Assembly: GCF_004363215.1 (NCBI RefSeq)
Contig: NZ_SNYS01000007.1
Location: 124,001 to 188,000 of the forward strand
Direction of reading: 5' to 3'
DNA from: Methanimicrococcus blatticola
GTDB lineage: Archaea; Halobacteriota; Methanosarcinia; Methanosarcinales; Methanosarcinaceae
DNA: 64,000 nucleotides
This document shows positions 1-8,729 of this stretch, piece by piece. A program made the position numbers and the translations under genes. How positions within the stretch are numbered: position 1 is the first letter of the stretch; each line of letters starts with the position of its first letter. Below the pieces are notes generated by a model, which saw only the letters and a program-made list of their open reading frames with translations, was not told where the DNA came from and made no database searches.

Positions 1-454
1 GCCGACGAATATCGAAAAAATAATCTGAATTTTTGAAAAGAAAGAAGGATTAAAAGCTGTCGACGGAGTGTGTTTTGGGGATTTCCCGCCGACAAATAAA
101 AAGAATCAAAATGTTGTTGGGGGTCAACATTTTGTTTAACGGTTTGATAAGGATTGTTTTACGGAGGTTGTGTCGTCAGACAAAAAAGTGTAAAACAACT
201 TACGTTTACCTAACCCTATTTCTTTCTAAATATTTCAGGTGTATATATAGTTATCGGATTTTTGAAACCGCCGACCGCTTTTAAAAAAACGATAAAACAG
301 ATACAGCAGATTATATGAAAAAGAAGGCATGGGTCAAACAAAAACATAAGCGGTCGAAAAATAAATTGTAATAAAAAATCGAAAAGAAAAAAAGTAAAGA
401 AGAAAAATAAAAGAAAAAAAGTAAAAGAAAAAATAAAGAAAAGAAAAAATAAAT
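1..454. other. Intergenic left edge, no convincing gene
   Basis: Frame 1 is open from the window edge to a TGA at 34-36, so the last few codons of a rightward gene could be entering here, but this is too short to judge. The 69-codon frame at 75-284 has no ribosome binding site and no recognisable sequence. From about 361 to 460 the top strand is almost pure A/G. Read leftwards it is a U-rich tract directly after the larC stop and probably ends that transcript. Confidence 0.5.
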
Positions 455-1660
455 TTAAGAAAAATGCTGTCTCCCGACTTCTTCGGCGCGTTGAAGAACG
501 GTTCGAAGCGGCAATCCTGTCTCAGCGGCGATTTGTTTACAATTATCATATTCTGCCGTGACAGTAATAAGTTCGCCGTCGGTGAACCGGGCGATTTTAA
601 ACGGAATTTCGTAAGACTTGTTGTCGATTGAAACCGGTATTGAAACAATTTCGCGTTTGACAGACAATCTGTGTTTGGTCGGCATAACGCGAACGCCTAA
701 TGATCCGGTTTCCCGAATAATTTGCCGCGCCAATTTTTCAGAATCCCCGACTTTTGAAATGACTTTAATCATGTGAGCCGGGCGACCTTTTTTCATATAA
801 ATCGGAAAAACGGAAACATCCAATGCGCCGGCACTCATTAAATTTTCAACCAAATTCCCGAGAACTTCGCCTGTCACGTCATCCACATTTGTTTCCAAGA
901 CTTCGATTTGATCTTTTTGAAACGGCAGGCAGCCCGAATAATCAATCAGCGAAGCACGCAAAACATTCGGAGATTCTGTTTCAGCATCACCCGCGCCGTA
1001 ACCGATGCAAACAGTTTTGCTTGTTTGAAGTTGCGCCGGCGCGGCAAAATGAGATAAAATCGCAGCGCCCGTCGGTGTCAACAATTCACGGCTGCCATCA
1101 GAATAAAAAGAAAGACCGCCGGATTTTAAGATTTCAAGCGTTGCCGGTGCCGGAACGGGAAGTTTGCCGTGGCAGCAATTCACAAAGCCGCCACCGACAT
1201 TAACACCGGCACAGATGATTTCATTGTAAGCGGTTTCGGGGTTTTGTTTGAGATTATAAAAAGCGAGACACACGCCGACAACATCGGCAATCGCGTCGTC
1301 CTGACCGGTTTCATGAAAATGTAATTTATCAAGCGGTTTTCCGTGAACGACGGATTCGGCTTCTGCAATGATTTTAAAAACGGCAAGCGCGTTTTGTTCA
1401 ACTTCTTTCGGCAAGCCTGCGCTTGAAACGATATCGCAGATTTCGGAAAAATGGCGCTCGTTGTTTGGTGAATTTTCGGAAATCGAAACATTTGTCGCGG
1501 CAATGCCGCCCTTGTTGACTTTTTCAACAGTCATTGAAACATTGGCAAGCGATTCAATATGTTTTTGAATAAAAGATGCTGGTGCTCCTAAATCAATCAG
1601 AGTTCCGAGAATCATATCGCCGGAAGCCCCCGAAAACGGCTCGAAATAAATCGCTTTCAT
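455..1660 (-). CDS. larC: LarC nickel-pincer cofactor synthase
   Basis: LarC (DUF111) inserts nickel into the pyridinium-dithiodicarboxylate precursor of the nickel-pincer nucleotide, the cofactor of lactate racemase and related isomerases, in a CTP-dependent cytoplasmic reaction. The 401-residue protein has the family N terminus (YFEPFSGASGDM) and the HFHE motif near residues 114-117. Its C-terminal half carries ETNVDDVTGE, typical of full-length LarC. It is one continuous frame, unlike the frameshifted LarC1/LarC2 of Lactobacillus. Its ATG overlaps the larB stop by four bases (ATGA at 1657-1660), so the two are translationally coupled. No larA or larE lies in the window, so the target enzyme is unknown. 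Confidence 0.93.
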   Translation of the reverse strand: MKAIYFEPFSGASGDMILGTLIDLGAPASFIQKHIESLANVSMTVEKVNKGGIAATNVSISENSPNNERHFSEICDIVSSAGLPKEVEQNALAVFKIIAEAESVVHGKPLDKLHFHETGQDDAIADVVGVCLAFYNLKQNPETAYNEIICAGVNVGGGFVNCCHGKLPVPAPATLEILKSGGLSFYSDGSRELLTPTGAAILSHFAAPAQLQTSKTVCIGYGAGDAETESPNVLRASLIDYSGCLPFQKDQIEVLETNVDDVTGEVLGNLVENLMSAGALDVSVFPIYMKKGRPAHMIKVISKVGDSEKLARQIIRETGSLGVRVMPTKHRLSVKREIVSIPVSIDNKSYEIPFKIARFTDGELITVTAEYDNCKQIAAETGLPLRTVLQRAEEVGRQHFS

Positions 1661-2454
1661 TGATGTTCACCACCGCGTTTGCCGGCTCTTGCCGCTTGCA
1701 TGCGGTTGGCAATTCTTGCTGCGTATGCGCCGGCAACAAATCCCGCATCAATGTTGACGACACTGATGACGGAACAGGATTGAAGCATAGACAAGAGAGC
1801 TGCTTCGCCGTTTGCACCCGCGCCGTATCCGGAAGAAACCGGAAGGCCGATGACAGGCGCATCAATAATTCCCGCAACAACTGTCGGGAGTGTCCCCTCA
1901 CGTCCGGCGGCAACAACAATCGCATCAGGACGCGCTTCTTTTAATTTTTCCATTTCCAGAATAAGACGGTGATATCCGGCAACGCCGACATCATAAATTT
2001 CAATCGTTTTGCAGCCCATTTCTTCCGCTGTCATTTTGGCTTCTTCGGCAACTTTAATATCAACCGTTCCGGCAGAAATAATGGCAACCGTGCCGCCCGT
2101 CCTCGGCGGTTCGGGATACGCGTCAGAATGAACAACACAAATTGTTTGAGCGCGGCTTTTTTGGACATGATTCGGGAAAACCGCTTCCAATTTTTCCATT
2201 TGGGGTGCGGAAACGCGCGTCACCAAAACGCGGCCGACAGCGTCAACGTGCGCGCGGACAATCGCCGTCAAATCTTCATCCGTTTTGCCCTCAGCCAGCA
2301 CCGCTTCCGGAACGCCGGTTCGCTTGCAGCGAAAAGTGTCAACACGCGCAACATCCGAAACGGATAAAAAACCCATTGCGCGAATGGATTCCTCAGCCTC
2401 TGTTAAATCGATTTCGCCGCGGCGGTATTGCTCCAATATTTTTTGAATATCCAT
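1657..2454 (-). CDS. larB: LarB, pyridinium-3,5-biscarboxylic acid mononucleotide synthase
   Basis: LarB carboxylates and hydrolyses nicotinic acid adenine dinucleotide to make the biscarboxylic precursor of the nickel-pincer nucleotide. The 265-residue product has an N-terminal helical segment and a C-terminal PurE-like (AIR carboxylase fold) domain from about residue 120, with the segment AAGREGTLPTVVAG and a Gly-rich loop SSGYGAGANGEAA. The length matches the family. The start is supported by TGAGG seven bases before the ATG. It is the first gene of a larB-larC operon. PurE proper is the main alternative, but the long N-terminal region and the larC partner argue for LarB. Confidence 0.93.
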   Translation of the reverse strand: MDIQKILEQYRRGEIDLTEAEESIRAMGFLSVSDVARVDTFRCKRTGVPEAVLAEGKTDEDLTAIVRAHVDAVGRVLVTRVSAPQMEKLEAVFPNHVQKSRAQTICVVHSDAYPEPPRTGGTVAIISAGTVDIKVAEEAKMTAEEMGCKTIEIYDVGVAGYHRLILEMEKLKEARPDAIVVAAGREGTLPTVVAGIIDAPVIGLPVSSGYGAGANGEAALLSMLQSCSVISVVNIDAGFVAGAYAARIANRMQAARAGKRGGEHQ

Positions 2455-2639
2455 TTTTAAGCCTCAAATATTGATATCAGCCTCATGAATTGAGTCTTTT
2501 TTTGACACCAAAATGTTTCGGAAATATAAATATTAGATACTATACCTGATGGTATGATAAAAATTCGCTCGGCCCCCCGCATTTTTATGCGACGGCGCAC
2601 TTGAAACTTGAAAACAGTGCGCAACTGCTTTGATTTGCT

Positions 2640-2712
2640 CATGCTGTGTCGTATTATGCCGTGTTTGCCGTGTTGTGCCGTGTTGTGCCGCACTGTGCCG
2701 TGCTGCGCTCGT
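2640..2712. repeat. Degenerate tandem repeat of a GCCGTGTTGT-like unit
   Basis: About six imperfect copies of a 10-11 bp unit (tgccgtgttg and variants) lie in the larB-purL spacer. The composition resembles the tandem portions of element A at 48.66-48.76 kb and 61.48-61.73 kb, so this may be a decayed piece of that family. The two frames that read through it encode only repetitive His/Gln/Thr-rich strings and were not accepted as genes. The rest of 2455-3010 is AT-rich with no other structure seen. Confidence 0.6.
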
Positions 2713-3017
2713 AAACGGGACAAAATTTAAAAAAATAAAAAATAAGTTCGCATTTTTCAAAAAAATAAAAAAGAATTATTTATAGAATAAATCAATCATG
2801 ATATATTTCAGTAATATTTTCAAAATCAAAAAATAACTCACTGTGATTTTTGTTTCGTATTGTCAATATAAATTATGATAAATAGCGGCGTTTTTTCGTC
2901 CTATGGGAAGACTTTTAAAGAAGTGAGATTTTTTAATTTTGTAAATTAAATGTTTAACCGATTTGTTTCTGCAAGATTTCGGAGAAACGATTCAAATTTA
3001 TCTGTATTTTTCTATTG

Positions 3018-3025
3018 TATAAATA
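3018..3025 (+). promoter_or_regulatory. TATA box of purL
   Basis: TATAAATA lies 27-34 bases before the ATG at 3052, which would give a very short or absent leader. Its position inside the longer upstream reading frame is one reason to reject the upstream start at 2950. Confidence 0.5.
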
Positions 3026-3051
3026 AAACCGCAGAAAGAGGCTCAATAATT

Positions 3052-5220
3052 ATGTTACCCGCAGAAGATCTCAAGCTTGTTGTTGAAAAATTAGGCCGTC
3101 AACCGAACGAATTGGAACAAAGCATTTTCTTGAACCTTTGGAGTGAACACTGCTCCTACCGTTCCAGTTGGCCGCTTTTGAAAAACTTTAAAACGACCGG
3201 CGAAAATGTCATTATCGGACCGGGCGATGACGCAGCCGTTGTTAAATTCGACGACGAATACGTCCTTTCCATCGCAATGGAAAGCCACAACCACCCTTCT
3301 TATATTGATCCTTACAGCGGCGCAGCCACCGGTGTCGGCGGCATTGTCCGTGACGTGATTTCGATGGGAACACCACCGGTTGCGGTTTTAGCTCCATTCT
3401 ATCTCGGCCCGTTGGATTCCGAGAAAAACAGATGGATTTTTGATAACATTTTACAAGGCTCGGCCGACTACTCCGAAACAATTAAAGTGGCCGGAATCCG
3501 CGGTGAATCTTACTTCGATGAAAGATACAATGGCAACCCGCTCGTAAACGTTGTCTGTGTCGGCCTCGGCAAGAAAGAAAATATCATGACTTCAATTTCT
3601 AAAACCGCCGGCAACAGATTTGTCCTCTTCGGCTCAAAGACCGGCAGAGACGGCCTCGGCGGCGCAGCATTCGCATCTGCGGACATGTCAGAAGACGACT
3701 CTCCCGCCAGAGAAACAATTCCGTCCGGTAATGCCGAACTCGAAAAACGCGTCATTGATGCCACACTCGAAATTATTGAGAAAAAATTGGTTGAATCCTG
3801 CCGTGACCTCGGCGCATCCGGTCTTTCCGGCGCAAGCATCGAAATGGCTGAAAAAGGCGGCTTCGGCTTCCACTTAATTGCTGACAATGTGCCGCTGATG
3901 TTTGACAATTTAAACATTAACGAAATTATGCTTTCCGAAACTCAGGAAAGAATGCTGGCAGAAATAAAACCTGAAAACATGGGAACGGTCATGGAAATTA
4001 TGAAAAAGCATGACGTTCCTGCCGCTGATGTCGGCTGCTTAACCGAAGGCGGCATTTTCAAAGTGGAATACAAAGGAAAAATCGAAGCCGAGCTCCCGGT
4101 CGACTTTGTCGTCAGCGGTGTTCCGAAAAGAGAAATGCCTTCCAAAGCACCCGAAGCCAGAAGCGAGGTGTTGATTTCCAAGAAACCCGAGCTTCCGGCC
4201 GACATGAAAGCTTGCGTTCTTACAATGCTTTCTTCTTACAACCTCGCCTCCCGCAAATCGGTTTGGGAGAAATACGCCAAAACAACGCTTCCTGCGGTCT
4301 GTGGTGAAAGCGGCGGCGATGCCGGCATTATTAAAGTGACCGACAAGAAAGGCGTTGCGATGACTTGCGGCTGTGAGCCTGCCGTCGGCCTTTTGGACCC
4401 GTACACCGGCGCGGTTATGACAGTGATTGAAAACGCGATGAATATCGCAGTCAAAGGTGCCACCGGCCTTTGTTTAGCGGACAACCTGAACTTCGGCAAT
4501 CCGAATAAGCCTGAACAATATTGGTACCTCAAGCAGTCCGTCCTCGGTCTTTCCGATGCCGCTAAAAAACTGAATATCCCTGTCGTCGGCGGCAATGTTT
4601 CACTTTACAACGAAAGCGCTGAATTTGACACAGCCATTCTTCCGACGCCCGCAATCGGCGTTCTCGGCATTGTCAGCTTTGAAAAACCTGTCCCGTCCTC
4701 CTTCTTCAAAGAAACAGAGGAAACCGTTTTCCTGATCGGCACAACCCAAGCAGAACTCGGCGGCAGCGAATACTATCGTGTCGCAAACATGGAAAACGCA
4801 GGAAAAGTCCCGACAGTTCCCGAAAACTACGACAAGATCATTGAAGCCATTGCCAAAGCCTGTGCGACCGGTGATGTGACAAGCGCACACGACATTGCAC
4901 GCGGCGGCCTTGCAAAAGCACTCGCTTCTATGCTCACCGATGTCGGCGCAGAAGTTGACTTAACAGCCCTCGGCATTGACCGTACTGACGACCTCTTGTT
5001 CTCCGAATCCCCGGCCAGAGCAATCCTCACCGTGAAATCAACCGACAAGATTGCCGACATCATGAAAGGAATCCCCTGCGTTGCAATCGGTAAAACCGTC
5101 AAAGGCGGCGACCTGAAGATTAAAACAGGAAACGAAGAACTCACATTCACGAAAGCCGAAATTGATGATGCTTCCGCATCCATCGAAAAAGCAATGAAAA
5201 TCGGCTACAAATACGAATAA
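3052..5220 (+). CDS. purL: Phosphoribosylformylglycinamidine synthase subunit PurL
   Basis: This is the ATP-dependent synthetase subunit of FGAM synthase in de novo purine synthesis. Archaeal and Gram-positive small PurL works with separate PurQ (glutaminase) and PurS. The 722 residues match small PurL. Conserved segments include NLWSEHCSYRSS near the N terminus, the ATP/Mg loop GPGDDAAVV, MESHNHPS, and GGNVSLYNES in the second half. The frame is open 34 codons further upstream, but that stretch is unlike PurL and contains a TATA box, so the start at 3052 is preferred. purQ and purS are not in the window. A strong hairpin plus T tract follows the stop. Confidence 0.95.
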   Translation: MLPAEDLKLVVEKLGRQPNELEQSIFLNLWSEHCSYRSSWPLLKNFKTTGENVIIGPGDDAAVVKFDDEYVLSIAMESHNHPSYIDPYSGAATGVGGIVRDVISMGTPPVAVLAPFYLGPLDSEKNRWIFDNILQGSADYSETIKVAGIRGESYFDERYNGNPLVNVVCVGLGKKENIMTSISKTAGNRFVLFGSKTGRDGLGGAAFASADMSEDDSPARETIPSGNAELEKRVIDATLEIIEKKLVESCRDLGASGLSGASIEMAEKGGFGFHLIADNVPLMFDNLNINEIMLSETQERMLAEIKPENMGTVMEIMKKHDVPAADVGCLTEGGIFKVEYKGKIEAELPVDFVVSGVPKREMPSKAPEARSEVLISKKPELPADMKACVLTMLSSYNLASRKSVWEKYAKTTLPAVCGESGGDAGIIKVTDKKGVAMTCGCEPAVGLLDPYTGAVMTVIENAMNIAVKGATGLCLADNLNFGNPNKPEQYWYLKQSVLGLSDAAKKLNIPVVGGNVSLYNESAEFDTAILPTPAIGVLGIVSFEKPVPSSFFKETEETVFLIGTTQAELGGSEYYRVANMENAGKVPTVPENYDKIIEAIAKACATGDVTSAHDIARGGLAKALASMLTDVGAEVDLTALGIDRTDDLLFSESPARAILTVKSTDKIADIMKGIPCVAIGKTVKGGDLKIKTGNEELTFTKAEIDDASASIEKAMKIGYKYE

Positions 5221-5245
5221 TTTAGATTCCGTGCGAATCAGAAAT

Positions 5246-5293
5246 AAGATATTGATTAATAGTTTCAATATCTTGTTTCCTTTTTTTCTTTTT
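5246..5293 (+). terminator. Hairpin plus T tract after purL
   Basis: A 10-bp perfect stem (AAGATATTGA against TCAATATCTT) is followed within a few bases by a run of about 15 mostly T residues. It sits 26 bases after the purL stop and looks like an intrinsic terminator. Confidence 0.7.
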
Positions 5294-5389
5294 CAAAATT
5301 AAAATCCGATTAACTTTGTTTTTCATTTTTCAAGAATTACGCATATATGCAATAACATAAAGAGAAGACGCTTTTTGGGAATTATTTAA

Positions 5390-5960
5390 ACCCGACACGA
5401 CCACCCGCTAATTTTCGTTTTCGATCTGAACGAAGTGAAGAGAGAAAACGGAAGTTTGCAAAAATTGCTCGCTTCGCTCACAATTTTTCATGAGCTGAGG
5501 GGAAGTGGTGTTTGCAGAAAATCGCTTACGCGATTTTCATCAGCTTCGCTGAAACCCCAAACAACCACCCGCTAATTTACGTTCCGAACTGAGCGAAGCG
5601 AAGAGAGGAACGGAAATTTGCGGATTCATACCCTGCCGATACAGCAAAAACAGAAAAACAACTTTTAAATTAATGCATTTTTTTGTTGCGCCTGTTTGCT
5701 ACGTTTGTTTTGTTCCCGTGTGCTTTTTTGCTAATGCGATTCGTTTTGCTACATGCATCTGCTCTTTCTTAGCACACCCATTCGCTTGCGCGAACGGAAC
5801 CACTGTCATCTGCCGTTTGCACTAGTTGTCTGCTGCTATCCGACACCGCACAGTCGCTACCCCCCACCGCGCGCGAACTGCTCCGCTTTTCAATAAATTA
5901 AACGAAAAAGGTATTGCGTTTTAAAATAAGAAATAAAGAAAGCAACCGCGTTTTTACAAA
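5390..5960 (+). repeat. Element A, copy 1 (mosaic palindromic repeat)
   Basis: The purL to RecJ-like spacer is filled by hairpins. In order: an imperfect arm pair at 5405-5455; AAAAATTG/CAATTTTT with a GCGAAGCGA-type loop; the perfect stem GAAAATCGC/GCGATTTTC near 5518-5540; the CCGCTAATTT hairpin at 5569-5623; the shared segment GCCGATACAGCAAAAA; a degenerate TTTTGCTxCxTG stretch; the hairpin CCATTCGC/GCGAACGG at 5778-5797; a CGCGCGCG box; and a final GTATTGCGTTTTAAAA. The same order recurs at 48.5 and 61.3 kb. No transposase-like frame is present. Confidence 0.8.
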
Positions 5961-5990
5961 AAAGAAAAGAGAAAATGAAAAGAAGCGGGA

Positions 5991-8147
5991 TTATTCAACA
6001 TCCGCTTCCGCTAATTTTTCAATCAATCTCGGAATCACGACATCGGCCGCGCCTTCCACAAACTTAATGCTGCCGACAACCAAGTGGCCGCCGCCGTTCA
6101 CACCGCTGCCGATGAGTTCTTCGCGGAGTTCTCGGACGATTTGCGGAATGTTCATTAAGACTTTTTTCGATCTGATGACCGCGAAATCGGGACCGAGCCC
6201 GAGCGTGATGACCGGCTTGTCGGGATATTTCTGATTGCACATGATATCGTGGATTTCGCCGGATGTTTTTCCGGGCGGCGGGAACGTGAATTTGTGAGCG
6301 AATTTTTCAACGTCAATTGTATTGAGAATCGCGCCGCTTTTGAGTTCCGTCATTTTGACATTCGGAAGACACACTTCAAGCTGATCTTTAATCATGCCTG
6401 CTGCCTGGTCGGTGAGCATGTCAATGAGGCGAAGATGCGTGTCGTGGTCGCGAAGGTCTAAGATGTCATCAACAATTCCGACACCGCTTCCGAATTTGAG
6501 CCAATATTGTTCATAATCTAAAGACAATGCCATCTTTTTGAGATGTTCAAGCGTGTATTTGTCGGAAACCATTTCGATGTACTGCGCGCACTCGGGTGAC
6601 TCCGAGCGGTCGCCGACACCGGCAACGGCTGCCAGGTGAACGATTTCATCGCTGACTTCGGGGCGAATCATACGCGCCACTTCCGTACACAGCATACCGG
6701 CTGTGAGACCGAAATCGCCGCCGACATGATACGGATTGACGTGCGCAATCAAATATTCGTCTGCCGATTCGTGTGGGTGGTGGTGGTCAATGACAACGAC
6801 ATCCATACCGTACACCTGCGTGTGTTTATATGCCGGAACATCTTCGTCGGTTGATCCGTTGTCCACCATCACAATGAGCGGCATCGGCTGACCGAAGCGG
6901 ATTTCATCTTCGACCGCATAGGAAACGTCTTTCACGACGTCCATCAATTCGTAAAAAGGCGCCTTTGAAGGCGATCTTCTATAAGCGCGGTGTTCGGCAT
7001 CGGGACCGCCGGTTTCACGGATAAGCGGTAAAATGGCGCGCTCGATGGCAATCGCGGATGTAATGCCGTCAGCGTCAGCGTGATGGCGCAGAATAATCGG
7101 GCGTGAGCGCAAAATTGCTTTTCGGATTTCTTTAGCGGCCTGAAGCATGGCCGGTTTCAATTTTTCCAAAACATCACTTTCGACAAGGAACGGAATATCA
7201 GACGCTTTGGCGCGTTCGTCGATTGCGGCTTCAATCTTTTGAATCAAAGCGGCTGTTTCATCGGCCGGCAGCGGTTTCAAACTCATTAATTCAATTTGAA
7301 TGGCACCGTCGCGAATATTGACTTCGCCGACAGCGGAAACGGCCATTCCGGCATCAATATCCGGATAAGAACGCTGACCGGCTGTTGAAAATCCGGCGCA
7401 CGGGACAGATCCCGTATCATCGGAAATCGTAAAAATCGTCGGGCCGCCGGTTTGTTTCACTTGAAGAACTTCGCCCGCGAATTTGACGGTTTTGCCGTTG
7501 TCTTTTGCCGTCATGTTACCGACAGAGGTCAACGGGAATTCTTTTTCGACTTCGACGAGTTCATATTTGGCAGGTCTTTTCGGAACCAAATCCAATTTCA
7601 CATCGCGGCCGGAGCGGTTGATGTTTTTAATTTGAATAATAATTTCATCGCCTTTGGTTAAAGAAGAGCAGGCACTGTCAAAGTTTTTCTCATGGAGAAG
7701 CCCTTTGATGCCGTCATTGAGTTTGACGAAAGCGCCGAGATTTTCAACAACGCCGTCAACGCAGCCGATGTAAAGCTTGCCGCTTGCCAAATCATTGTAG
7801 TCGCAGGAGTTGTCAAGCTTGTGAACGCAACCGGACGACAGACAAGCGTTGCAGATTTCTTCACCGTTGTCATTGAGATACGGAATTTGTTTCCCGCAGC
7901 GTGTGCAGTGGTAAATTTCACCTTTTCCGCGGCATTCTTCACATTTTTCTTTTTTCTCGTAAATGCCAGTTCCGCCGCAAGTGTCACAGACACCGCTCAC
8001 GAAAGAATCAAGATTTTTGTCGGAAAGATCCATCAGATTAATGGATTTCGGCTTTCCCGTGCCGACAACGCCGCTGCATTTCGGGCACGGGCCGGTTTCT
8101 AAAATATTGAAACCCTGACCGTAACAGTTAGAACATTTTTCACTCAT
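5991..8147 (-). CDS. Archaeal RecJ-like DHH phosphoesterase with DnaJ-type zinc fingers (COG1107)
   Basis: A 718-residue archaeal protein of the RecJ-like COG1107 family, predicted to hydrolyse phosphodiester bonds in nucleic acid with Mn/Mg. Residues 1-95 contain CxxCxGxG-type zinc repeats like DnaJ plus a further CxxC pair. An S1-like RNA-binding domain follows at about 105-180, then an OB-fold near 190-290, and the DHH catalytic region from about 340 on. Visible metal ligands are HHADADG, VDNGS and DHHHPHE. The C-terminal DHHA1 part has GSGVNGGGHLV. The substrate is not settled by sequence. It is a single gene with its own upstream spacer. Base and codon use match neighbours. Confidence 0.88.
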   Translation of the reverse strand: MSEKCSNCYGQGFNILETGPCPKCSGVVGTGKPKSINLMDLSDKNLDSFVSGVCDTCGGTGIYEKKEKCEECRGKGEIYHCTRCGKQIPYLNDNGEEICNACLSSGCVHKLDNSCDYNDLASGKLYIGCVDGVVENLGAFVKLNDGIKGLLHEKNFDSACSSLTKGDEIIIQIKNINRSGRDVKLDLVPKRPAKYELVEVEKEFPLTSVGNMTAKDNGKTVKFAGEVLQVKQTGGPTIFTISDDTGSVPCAGFSTAGQRSYPDIDAGMAVSAVGEVNIRDGAIQIELMSLKPLPADETAALIQKIEAAIDERAKASDIPFLVESDVLEKLKPAMLQAAKEIRKAILRSRPIILRHHADADGITSAIAIERAILPLIRETGGPDAEHRAYRRSPSKAPFYELMDVVKDVSYAVEDEIRFGQPMPLIVMVDNGSTDEDVPAYKHTQVYGMDVVVIDHHHPHESADEYLIAHVNPYHVGGDFGLTAGMLCTEVARMIRPEVSDEIVHLAAVAGVGDRSESPECAQYIEMVSDKYTLEHLKKMALSLDYEQYWLKFGSGVGIVDDILDLRDHDTHLRLIDMLTDQAAGMIKDQLEVCLPNVKMTELKSGAILNTIDVEKFAHKFTFPPPGKTSGEIHDIMCNQKYPDKPVITLGLGPDFAVIRSKKVLMNIPQIVRELREELIGSGVNGGGHLVVGSIKFVEGAADVVIPRLIEKLAEADVE

Positions 8148-8292
8148 AATTTTTCACTTGGTGATAAAAAACGGATTTTAGAATATAAAGTATTGCAAAA
8201 GAATGTGAAACAAAAAAAAGGAAAACGGAAAGGAAAAAATGAAGAAGAGCAAAAGGAAGAAATGAAATAGATGAAAAGGATTGACATTTCTG

Positions 8293-8721
8293 ATGATTGA
8301 AATAGCGCGCGCCGACCAAATCAACGAGATTGCCGAAATTTGGCTGACATCTAACATTCACGGGCAGGATTTTATTCCGGCCGAATATTGGAACCGGCAT
8401 TTTAAATCGGTCAAAGAAATGCTGCCCGCCGCTGAAATTTACATTTATATCGATAACAATAAAATTGAGGGTTTTATCGGTATTATGGATGAGAAATACA
8501 TCGCCGGCCTATTTGTTCTGCCGACACGGCAATCACATGGAATCGGGCGTCAGTTGATTGAAGAATGTCAAAAAAGATATCCGTTTTTGGAACTGGACGC
8601 TTATTCAAAAAACTCCCGTGCCGTTCACTTTTACTTAAAAAACGGATTTCAAATCATTTCCGAGAAAATTAATGACGAAACGAACGAACTTGAATATCGA
8701 ATGGTTTGGAAAAAAGAGTGA
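8293..8721 (+). CDS. GNAT family N-acetyltransferase (YjaB/YiaC-like)
   Basis: A 142-residue GNAT acetyltransferase that would move an acetyl group from acetyl-CoA to an amine. The acetyl-CoA pyrophosphate loop is visible as RQSHGIGRQL, followed by the strand-helix pattern ending in AVHFYLKNGFQI, typical of the fold. Overall pattern (early IAEIWL, ADQINEI, final YRMVWKK) resembles YjaB/YiaC proteins. The frame allows a TTG at 8281, but the AAAGGA motif at 8274-8279 is too close to it, so the ATG at 8293 is chosen. Substrate unknown. It is convergent with the PH-domain gene, with 8 bases between stops. Confidence 0.8.
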   Translation: MIEIARADQINEIAEIWLTSNIHGQDFIPAEYWNRHFKSVKEMLPAAEIYIYIDNNKIEGFIGIMDEKYIAGLFVLPTRQSHGIGRQLIEECQKRYPFLELDAYSKNSRAVHFYLKNGFQIISEKINDETNELEYRMVWKKE

Positions 8722-8729
8722 GAAGAACA

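Noticed and set aside
75-284. 69-codon ORF at the left edge
   Set aside because: No ribosome binding site, no family similarity, AT-rich spacer composition.
823-1203. Rightward ORF inside larC
   Set aside because: Antisense shadow of a conserved gene; the same holds for the many long frames opposite purL, the RecJ-like gene, ksgA, infB and others.
2457-2760. Two overlapping leftward ORFs with His/Thr/Gln repeats
   Set aside because: They read through the degenerate tandem repeat at 2640-2712 and look like chance frames.
2950-3051. N-terminal extension of PurL
   Set aside because: The 34 added residues are unlike PurL and contain the promoter TATA box; the ATG at 3052 fits the family start.
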